This document shows, piece by piece, positions 1-5,551 of a stretch of DNA of 8,807 nt (position 1 is its first letter; each line of letters starts with the position of its first letter). The translations under genes and the position numbers were made by a program. The notes under the pieces were generated by a model. It searched no databases. It had not been told where the DNA came from and saw only the letters and a program-made list of their open reading frames with translations. This stretch comes from Myxococcales bacterium (GTDB lineage: Bacteria > Myxococcota > Myxococcia > Myxococcales > Myxococcaceae). The stretch covers positions 1 through 8,807 of the forward strand of contig PMBV01000321.1 in NCBI GenBank assembly GCA_003153055.1, in the 5' to 3' direction.

Positions 1-208
1 AGGACGCGCAGGCGAAGTCTGGCGCACGCGCACCCGGTCCCGCGACTCCGTCCCCGCGACTCCGTCCCCGCGACTCCGTCCCCGCGACTCCGTCCCCGCG
101 ACTCCGTCCCCGCGACTCCGTACCCGCGATTCCGTACCCGCGACTCCGTCCCCGCGAGCGCGTGCCAAGACCGGCAGCGAGATGGGGATGCGCGCCAGCC
201 CGTCGGCG
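1..208. other. Left-end non-coding stretch holding a 14-bp minisatellite
   Basis: No gene is supported here. The stretch lies downstream of the stop of the last minus-strand lipoprotein gene. Bases 41-157 are a tandem repeat, described separately. Bases 158-208 hold only a short imperfect inverted repeat (TGCC at 164-167 and GGCA at 174-177) with no U-tract, so it is not a convincing terminator. One plus-strand frame stays open from base 1 to about 272. It is an Arg/Pro-rich translation of the repeat that runs antisense into the lipoprotein gene, so I do not call it. Confidence 0.6.
41..157. repeat. 14-bp tandem repeat (minisatellite), eight units plus a partial
   Basis: The plus-strand unit is CGCGACTCCGTCCC. 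Eight head-to-tail copies start at 41, 55, 69, 83, 97, 111, 125 and 139, followed by a partial CGCGA at 153-157. Units 1-5 and 8 are identical. Unit 6 ends GTACC instead of GTCCC. Unit 7 has the same change and also GATTC for GACTC. A degenerate unit (9 of 14 bases) precedes the array at 27-40. The unit length is not a multiple of 3, which fits non-coding DNA. The near-identity of the copies suggests recent slippage expansion. Each unit contains one GANTC site. It lies about 50 bp past the stop codon of the presumed operon's last gene. Confidence 0.9.
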
Positions 209-808
209 TCAGCGCCCTGCGTCGCGCGGGTAGCAGGATGAACCGCCGTCGGGCGAGACCCCGCAACCGCTGAACAGGAAGCACCAGTCGTCGCCGCAGC
301 CCGCATCAGCCGGCGGGTGATTCTGGGCGTTGCTCTTCACAGTCAACGTCCAGTTGTAGAGCTTAGGCAGCTTGGGGGTGAAGAGCACCTGCACGAAGAA
401 GTGCTCGTTGCCGCGAACCGTCGCGGGCGGCTCCATGCCTCCATCGGGGAAGTCCATCGACACCACGAACTCCACCAGCTTCCCGTCGGAGCCCTTGCAC
501 TTGGTGGCCGAAGTGGCGAGGTCACACACCTCAAACGCGGGGTCGTGGGTGAAGTTGACGGACTCGATGTTCAGGTCCTCCAGTCCTCCGCTCCGCACGT
601 ACAGCGACTCACGGGCCTGTTCGCCCTGGCCGATGAAGGTGGCGCTGTTGAACTCCTGCCGGAAGCCGAAGCTGAGTCGGTCTGGGCACAGCTGGGCCTT
701 GTCCATCAGAGAGCCAGGGTCGCAGGCCGTGGAGGAGCCGGGGCCGGGGCCCGGGCAGCCGACCAACAACGCGGAGGCGAAACAGCCGATGAGTGACGAG
801 CGCTTCAT
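209..808 (-). CDS. Small lipoprotein with an Ig-like (choice-of-anchor-D/ASH-type) domain
   Basis: A 199-aa protein. The signal peptide has basic MKR, a hydrophobic stretch, and lipobox LVGC with Cys18 as the lipidation site. A Gly/Pro-rich linker follows (residues 19-26). Residues about 45-184 resemble a single choice-of-anchor-D or ASPM/SPD-2/Hydin-type beta-sandwich. The signs are LSFGF near 45, ESLYVRSGG near 67-75, the FFVQVLFTP strand at 137-145, LTVKSN at 155-160, and the closing FSGCGV at 179-184, which matches the family's usual SGTGV ending. There are several Cys, so disulfides in an exported protein are plausible. Short PDGG/DAG loops recur, and the last four residues are DAGR. I chose the ATG at 808 because it starts directly at the signal peptide and has GGGGA 5 nt upstream. 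An in-frame ATG at 901 would add 31 residues before the signal. It is the last gene of the presumed five-gene operon. No enzymatic motif is seen; a binding or structural role is inferred. Confidence 0.82.
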   Translation of the reverse strand: MKRSSLIGCFASALLVGCPGPGPGSSTACDPGSLMDKAQLCPDRLSFGFRQEFNSATFIGQGEQARESLYVRSGGLEDLNIESVNFTHDPAFEVCDLATSATKCKGSDGKLVEFVVSMDFPDGGMEPPATVRGNEHFFVQVLFTPKLPKLYNWTLTVKSNAQNHPPADAGCGDDWCFLFSGCGVSPDGGSSCYPRDAGR

Positions 809-813
809 GGATT

Positions 814-818
814 TCCCC
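814..818 (-). promoter_or_regulatory. Shine-Dalgarno supporting the ATG at 808
   Basis: On the minus strand GGGGA lies 5 nt before the ATG at 808, immediately ahead of the lipoprotein signal peptide. The alternative ATG at 901 has no comparable purine run upstream. This site decides the start in favour of 808, although the ATGA overlap at 898-901 leaves some doubt. Confidence 0.5.
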
Positions 819-897
819 GTGGTGAATGGCGCGAGCGCAAACCTACTCGACGTCGCCCTTGCCGTCGCTGCTTTGTCCTCGAGAACCAACGACGCGC

Positions 898-1395
898 TCA
901 TTGCGCGGACGACTGCTGAAGCCGCAACGGCAGCACGTCGATCTTCATCAAATACTTGGCACGGGCATCGGACTCGACCTGAATGAGATGGTCACCCACG
1001 CCCATGAGGTTCGCCTGGCGGCTGACGTACCCGAGCTTCTCCGCCTCTCCGATGAACGTATTGCCGGTCACCTCGACCCGCTGGGGCGTGGTGCAGCTGC
1101 CCTCGTAGAAGGTGATGGCCGTCGTCACCCCAGCGCCGGCGACCTCGGTCAAAAAGAAGCTGACCGTCACCGTCGAGGGCTCGAACAACTCGATGCCGAC
1201 CCGGTTGGTGCCGGGGAAGCGGCCCTCGATGTAGCTGCGGTCTCCCAAGAAGCACCCCACCCGGGTGGCGCACACATTCCAGGTTCGGTCGCAGGGGTCC
1301 GAGACCCGGCTGCCGACGAACTGACTCTGAATGTCCTCGCAGCCAAACAGCGCCAAGCAGGCAGCGGCGAACGCGAGACCTCTGGGGTTCGTCAT
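898..1395 (-). CDS. Small beta-rich lipoprotein of unknown function
   Basis: A 165-aa protein. The signal peptide ends in lipobox LFGC, with Cys19 as the predicted lipid anchor followed by Glu. The mature part is rich in beta-branched and hydrophobic residues in alternating strands, for example VGIELFEPSTVTVSFFLTEV near 66-85 and HLIQVES near 136-142. It ends with a strand near YLMKIDVLP. This pattern resembles a small jelly-roll or PPC-type beta-sandwich, but I do not recognise a named family. Cys35, Cys42, Cys48 and Cys100 could form disulfides. The ATG at 1395 has GAGGA 6 nt upstream and lies 16 nt after the preceding gene's stop. Its TGA overlaps by 4 bp (ATGA) a possible but disfavoured start of the next gene. 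That spacing supports co-transcription. The role is probably as a partner in the same surface complex, which is inference from context. Confidence 0.8.
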   Translation of the reverse strand: MTNPRGLAFAAACLALFGCEDIQSQFVGSRVSDPCDRTWNVCATRVGCFLGDRSYIEGRFPGTNRVGIELFEPSTVTVSFFLTEVAGAGVTTAITFYEGSCTTPQRVEVTGNTFIGEAEKLGYVSRQANLMGVGDHLIQVESDARAKYLMKIDVLPLRLQQSSAQ

Positions 1396-1411
1396 GCGAA
1401 GTCCTCGCGGG

Positions 1412-3709
1412 TTAGTGGCTGGAGAAGTCGCAGGTGGTCGTCCCCGCGTCGACGCCCGCGTTGCCCGGACACCCGGCGAACGGCAAGAAGAAGCTGGGGT
1501 AGGCGCCGATGCTCTGCCTCAGCGTGTAGTGAATCGGCTCGTTGGACACGCGGTTCGCCGCGCGAACATTGAGGAAGAAGTGCGTCGAGGTGACCTCGGG
1601 GGTCGAGAAGCACCAACACCCTTCTGGCGCCATGCTGATGGTGGTCGCTCCGGCGGAGCTCGTTTGAGTGAAGAGCTTGCGGGCGTTGCTGGCCTGGTTG
1701 GGGTTCAGGTACCAGGGCGTCGCGTTGCCAGACACGTACCCGAGGAGCTTGGTCGCGGCGGTGCCAGGACAGAGCCGGCTGCCGGTGGCCGCTCCCGGAG
1801 CGTTGCAGAAGGTCAGCTCGAAGAAGACCTCGCCGGGGCTCACGCCCCCATCACCGTGGTCCGTCTGCCACTCCAGGCTCCAGCCCTGCGCCGCGCTGGC
1901 GCCACCGAAGGTGAGCTCCCACAGGTCTTCGTCGCTCTCGTAGGCGTCGTAGTCGAGGAGCGGGGAGCCTCGAATTCCCGCGCCGGTCGTGAAGCTGAAC
2001 GGGTCCAGCATGGCTCCGTAGCCGTAGGTCAGGTCTCCGGCCGCGGTCGTCGTCGAGCCCCCGAGCGCCATCGTCCTCGTCGGCGTCGCCTCGTCGGGGT
2101 CATCGGCCCAGGTGAGGTCGATGGTCCAGTCGCGATCATCGGCGTACTTGGCCACCCCTCGGCCTTCGTCCCTGTAGAGCACGTAGTAGGTCCCCCCGGC
2201 GGCCGGCACCGGCACGGCCCCCACCACGTTCTTCATGTTGGTGAAGGGCGGCTGCTGCTCCCCCTGGCGCTGGGAGTAGAGGCACAGCGGCGGCCCCGTC
2301 AGCGGGTTACAGAACGGCCCCACGAAGGCGGCCTGGTCTGGGGCGTTGCTCGCGCTGGTGTAAGACTTGGGGCAGACGGCCTGTTTGCTTGAACAGTCAG
2401 CCGGAGTCGTGCCCCCCGGCAGAGCCGCGAGCACGCGGAGGTACCGGTTGGGCCCCTCGACTTGCTGCCCGCTCGACAGCGGCAAGAACCGGCCGCCTGA
2501 CGGCGCGACCGTCAGCTTGTAGCGCAGGGTCGAGGGCGTGCTCCTTGGGGCGAGCACCACCTTGAACCACTCCTCGTCGGGCACCGTCGACAGCTTGCCC
2601 TTGAGCTGGGTTGAGGTGAGCGCGCTCAGGTTCACGGTCTTGGCGGTGTCGAAGGTGTCGTTGGGCTCGTTGGTGTCTTTCTCGGGCAGCACTCGCACGT
2701 CGACGGCGTACTGAATGCGGAGGTCGCCGCCCACCGAGCCCGACTCCTTGTAGCCTTTGACCTCCAGCCGCCACTGGCCGGCGTTGCTGGCGGTCACCAC
2801 GCGGGAGGTCGCCAGGTCGATGGTCATGAACTCGTTCTCCATGTGCCCTTCGGACACCTGCGTCCCCTGGGGGTTGAAGAGCACGTAGCCCAGCTTGTAC
2901 GGCGGAGGCGGGTTGGTCGGGTGCACGCCGCCGTCAGTCACCTCGGTGAGGTGAACGTAGAGGATACTCCGGCCCGAACCCGACACGTTGACCACGTACT
3001 CATCGACGTCGTCGGGGGTGGCGAGGTAGCCCGTCGACGTGCCCTCGACCCCGTCACCCGCGCTCGCGGTGGTGATGGTGGTGGCCGTCGCTGCCGTGTC
3101 GTTGGGCTCGTGGCTGTCGGGGTTGTCGCGAACCTGCACGAGGACGGAGTATGGGTTGCGGTTGTCGACGCGGATCTTGTTGTCGCCGCCGAGGTCGCCT
3201 ACCAAGAGGTAGACCTTCGCGTTGGGCGTCGAGAACGGCATGATGAGGTCGACCGGCTTGGGCGCCGCGGAGCCGTGGTTGTCCGAGGCGGTGCCGATGC
3301 TGGTGAGTTGGCCGTTGGCCCCCTCGGTGAGAATGTTGACCGAGAAGTTCACCTGGGTCTGTGGTGCCGAGTACCCCGCGTTCACGTGCAACAGGCTCCT
3401 GGCCGTGAGGGTGCTGGGCATCGGGGCCAGGTACCAGTCTTGGTCTGCCCCGCCGTCGGGCAGGCGGCTGATGAAGACGTCGGTCTTCCGGGTCGTGCCG
3501 GTTGCGTCGTTCACCACCAACAAGCAATTCACGCTGTCCGAGTCGGCCTCCGCCCGCGAGTTGCAGAAATCGGGAGGCAGCGCCCCCGCGTCGGTGCAGT
3601 CTTCGCCGTCGGGGCAGGCCGGGTTCGTCCCACACCCCAGGCTCGACAGGGTCAGCAGACAGACCCACGGAGCACCCACGGAAAGGAATCGTCGTCTCAT
3701 CGAGCTCAT
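1412..3709 (-). CDS. Large multidomain lipoprotein with repeated PPC-like beta-sandwich domains
   Basis: A 765-aa predicted lipoprotein: basic MRRR, a hydrophobic segment, lipobox SLGC with Cys26, then a Cys-rich Asp-Ala-Gly linker. The mature protein appears to be a chain of beta-sandwich units resembling the bacterial pre-peptidase C-terminal (PPC) type. Unit-like starts are HEPNDT at 200 with DDVDEYVVNV at 233-242, NEPNDT at 348 with DEEWFKVVL at 378-386, and a degenerate DDPDEATPT at 536 with DEDLWELTF at 593-601. An N-terminal region with DQDWYLA (89-95) may be a fourth. The C-terminal 130 residues are richer in Cys and include a GCWC motif at 697-700. No protease or other catalytic motif is seen, so a structural or binding role is likely. 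I chose the ATG at 3709, which has AGGAA 10 nt upstream. A TTG at 3730 would add seven residues and lacks support. It starts 30 nt after the upstream VWA gene ends. Confidence 0.85.
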   Translation of the reverse strand: MSSMRRRFLSVGAPWVCLLTLSSLGCGTNPACPDGEDCTDAGALPPDFCNSRAEADSDSVNCLLVVNDATGTTRKTDVFISRLPDGGADQDWYLAPMPSTLTARSLLHVNAGYSAPQTQVNFSVNILTEGANGQLTSIGTASDNHGSAAPKPVDLIMPFSTPNAKVYLLVGDLGGDNKIRVDNRNPYSVLVQVRDNPDSHEPNDTAATATTITTASAGDGVEGTSTGYLATPDDVDEYVVNVSGSGRSILYVHLTEVTDGGVHPTNPPPPYKLGYVLFNPQGTQVSEGHMENEFMTIDLATSRVVTASNAGQWRLEVKGYKESGSVGGDLRIQYAVDVRVLPEKDTNEPNDTFDTAKTVNLSALTSTQLKGKLSTVPDEEWFKVVLAPRSTPSTLRYKLTVAPSGGRFLPLSSGQQVEGPNRYLRVLAALPGGTTPADCSSKQAVCPKSYTSASNAPDQAAFVGPFCNPLTGPPLCLYSQRQGEQQPPFTNMKNVVGAVPVPAAGGTYYVLYRDEGRGVAKYADDRDWTIDLTWADDPDEATPTRTMALGGSTTTAAGDLTYGYGAMLDPFSFTTGAGIRGSPLLDYDAYESDEDLWELTFGGASAAQGWSLEWQTDHGDGGVSPGEVFFELTFCNAPGAATGSRLCPGTAATKLLGYVSGNATPWYLNPNQASNARKLFTQTSSAGATTISMAPEGCWCFSTPEVTSTHFFLNVRAANRVSNEPIHYTLRQSIGAYPSFFLPFAGCPGNAGVDAGTTTCDFSSH

Positions 3710-3719
3710 GTTCGTCGCG

Positions 3720-3724
3720 TTCCT
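3720..3724 (-). promoter_or_regulatory. Shine-Dalgarno supporting the ATG at 3709
   Basis: AGGAA on the minus strand sits 10 nt before the ATG at 3709. It falls between the in-frame TTG at 3730 and that ATG, so it can serve the ATG but not the TTG. A further in-frame ATG at 3700 is 19 nt away and has no site of its own. Confidence 0.5.
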
Positions 3725-3739
3725 GCGCAAGTGGGTGAG

Positions 3740-5539
3740 CTAAGGCGTCTTGCACCCTGCCACGAAATCGTCCGGCCCGACCGTGATTCGCCCGTCGTGC
3801 GGCGACCGAATGCCCTCGACGGGGAAGCGGGAGCTGGTGTGGCGGAAGGTGCGCAGCGAGGTGTGGCCAGTGGGGTCGTCACCCGGTCGCATGGAGATCG
3901 AGAGGAACAGATCGTTGTACCCCGCCAGGCGCCGGTAGAGCGGCTCGCCGCCATCGGGGTTCCCCGCGTCGCGAGTGTCGGCCAGGGTGTTTGCGAGCGA
4001 GATGTTCGACAGCTCGAAGGTGAAGCACTGGCGGCCCTGCGCGTCGAGGCCGCCGTCCTTGTCGACCGTGAGGCGGTAGCCGACCGCGGAGAGGTGATCG
4101 GAGTCGAACACCAGCGGGTCGGTGTGCATCGCCAGCTCCTCACGGTTCACCAGGTGATCGTTGTCGGGGTCCTGGTCGAGGTCGGGAGATGCCGGCTGGG
4201 TGCCCAGCTTGAACTCCACCGAGTCGGGCACGCCGTCGTCATCGGAGTCGGCGCGGGTGGCATTGGTGCCGATGATCGACTCGTCGCAGTCGGTCAGCCC
4301 ATCGCAGTCGGAGTCGACGCCGCGCAGCTCCGGCGGGCACCCGGGGTCGAGGCCGCCGCCGTCGGGCTGGGCCACCTGGTTGGGCGTGAAGTTCACCCCG
4401 CGGTCCCGGTAATAGACCTCGACGCCATCGGAGAACCCGTCGCCGTCGGTGTCGGCCATCCAAGGAGAGGTCCCAGCGACCAACTCCTCGGCGTCGGTGA
4501 GCCCGTCGGAGTCGGTGTCAGCCTGATCGAGTGGGCTGTCGGCCGGTGCCGAGAAGTTCGAGCCAATCATCTTGTCGAACACGAACGTCCGGCGAACCTG
4601 ACCAAAGCTGAAGTTGAGGAAGTTGATGGGCTCATTGTTTCGGAAGTCGCGGAAGTCTCCGCCCCCGAGAGTCGCCATGGCCTGGAGCCGCTCGGCGTTC
4701 TGGTTGACGATGAGCAGCGGGCAGGAGCCCAGCGGGAGCGTGGGAATGACAGCGCAGTCATCGGGCCCCCGAGGCGGAATGGTGACGCCACCGTCGAACG
4801 TGCAGGCGGTCGAGGCGATGGGCTGGGTGGGGAGGAACACGTTCACGGTGTTGAGCCTCACGTCGTCGGCGAGGTCTTTGAGCTGCCGAATGCGCTTCAC
4901 CGCGTCGCCGCACAACAGCTCGAGGTCCTGGTTGATGGTGGGCTGCCCGTCAGACAGGAAGATGACCGAGTAGCGAGCGCGGGTCTCTTCGTCGTTGAGC
5001 CCCGCGTCGATGTGCGCCAGCCGGTTCTCGCCGATGTCTCGGTTGATGACGGCGTAGATGTCCGACAGGGGCTTGACGAAGTCGGTGGAGTCACGGTCGG
5101 CGGCGCTGCCCGGCACCGCGTAGGTGAGAATGCGCTGACGGAGCGTCGTCTTGTCGGCGACGCTGTAGTCGACGATGCGCTCGAAATGGTTGAGGCCGTC
5201 CTTGGTGAGCCAGGCCGTGGTGCTGCCGGCGAAGAGCATGACGGCGAACTGAATCTCTTTTTCCTGCGGCAGGTGGTCGAGCAGGTCAACCACCGCCTTG
5301 GCCCGGGTGCCCTCGGGGTCGGTCACCCTCATCGATTGTGACGCATCCATCGCCAAGAGAATCTTGATCGGCCGGAGCACCTCGCCTGGAGCCGGGGTGC
5401 AAAACATGCCCTGCATCAGCACCGTGCGATCACGCGGGACAACCAGGTCTCTGCGTTCGTCGAGCAGGTACGCCGGGGTGCACGCGGCCGCGATCGCGAG
5501 GGCCACCACCACGGGTTTGAACAGGGTCCCACTGCTCAT
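3740..5539 (-). CDS. VWA-domain lipoprotein with TSP3-like Asp-rich repeats (second tandem paralogue)
   Basis: A 599-aa predicted lipoprotein whose signal peptide ends AAAC (Cys20, then Thr). A von Willebrand factor A domain spans about 57-325. Its MIDAS metal site looks complete: DxSxS at Asp65-Ala-Ser67-Gln-Ser69, Thr152 in STDF, and Asp197 in LSDGQP. Then come five Asp-rich TSP3-like calcium-binding repeats of type DxDxDGxxDxxE, starting at 341, 363, 409, 431 and 454 (the last is degenerate). A C-terminal module (about 485-599), with Cys505 and Cys596, is shared with the upstream gene. The protein has ten Cys besides the lipidated one, an even number consistent with disulfides outside the cytoplasm. 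The ATG overlaps the upstream stop as TAATG and has GAGGGG 6 nt upstream, so translational coupling is likely. Expected role: metal-dependent binding or adhesion at the surface. A substrate cannot be read from the sequence. Confidence 0.9.
   Translation of the reverse strand: MSSGTLFKPVVVALAIAAACTPAYLLDERRDLVVPRDRTVLMQGMFCTPAPGEVLRPIKILLAMDASQSMRVTDPEGTRAKAVVDLLDHLPQEKEIQFAVMLFAGSTTAWLTKDGLNHFERIVDYSVADKTTLRQRILTYAVPGSAADRDSTDFVKPLSDIYAVINRDIGENRLAHIDAGLNDEETRARYSVIFLSDGQPTINQDLELLCGDAVKRIRQLKDLADDVRLNTVNVFLPTQPIASTACTFDGGVTIPPRGPDDCAVIPTLPLGSCPLLIVNQNAERLQAMATLGGGDFRDFRNNEPINFLNFSFGQVRRTFVFDKMIGSNFSAPADSPLDQADTDSDGLTDAEELVAGTSPWMADTDGDGFSDGVEVYYRDRGVNFTPNQVAQPDGGGLDPGCPPELRGVDSDCDGLTDCDESIIGTNATRADSDDDGVPDSVEFKLGTQPASPDLDQDPDNDHLVNREELAMHTDPLVFDSDHLSAVGYRLTVDKDGGLDAQGRQCFTFELSNISLANTLADTRDAGNPDGGEPLYRRLAGYNDLFLSISMRPGDDPTGHTSLRTFRHTSSRFPVEGIRSPHDGRITVGPDDFVAGCKTP
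4136..4519 (-). repeat. TSP3-like Asp-rich repeat array in the second VWA lipoprotein
   Basis: The bases encode residues 341-468, with five Asp/Gly-rich loops separated by spacers of uneven length. On the plus strand they show as recurring GTCGGAGTC and CCGTCGGTG words. The third loop carries two extra Cys (412 and 418) not found in the matching loop of the paralogue. Confidence 0.75.
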
Positions 5540-5551
5540 TACTGGCCCCTC
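5537..5551 (-). promoter_or_regulatory. TAATG stop/start overlap with internal Shine-Dalgarno
   Basis: The stop of the first VWA gene (TAA, 5539-5541) shares one base with the ATG of the second (5537-5539). GAGGGG at 5546-5551 lies inside the first gene, 6 nt before the ATG. This arrangement is typical of termination-reinitiation coupling, which would keep the two paralogues at similar levels. Coupling is inferred. Confidence 0.7.

Noticed and set aside
41..157. CRISPR array
   Set aside because: The 14-bp units abut directly with no spacers, so this is a simple tandem repeat.
1..272. Plus-strand frame open from the left edge through the minisatellite
   Set aside because: The product is an Arg/Pro-rich translation of the 14-bp repeat and it runs antisense into the lipoprotein gene. 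Nothing supports coding.
898..1395. Homology between the 165-aa and 199-aa lipoproteins through a shared TFIG motif
   Set aside because: Only four residues match clearly and the surrounding strands do not align, so chance is the better explanation.
1439..1448. Ten-base match between the end of the large lipoprotein gene and the minisatellite (CGTCCCCGCG)
   Set aside because: It is a single short GC-only-like match expected by chance in this composition, and there is no tandem structure at the site.
3728..3730. TTG start for the large lipoprotein
   Set aside because: The only nearby Shine-Dalgarno lies downstream of it and fits the ATG at 3709, which also gives a normal signal peptide.
2843..5341. 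An 832-codon open frame on the plus strand, antisense to the second VWA gene and the large lipoprotein
   Set aside because: It spans two well-supported genes. Its product is Val/Gly/Arg-rich with no domain, and periodic VAVGV-type runs mirror the Asp-rich repeats on the other strand. High GC and third-position bias explain the open frame.
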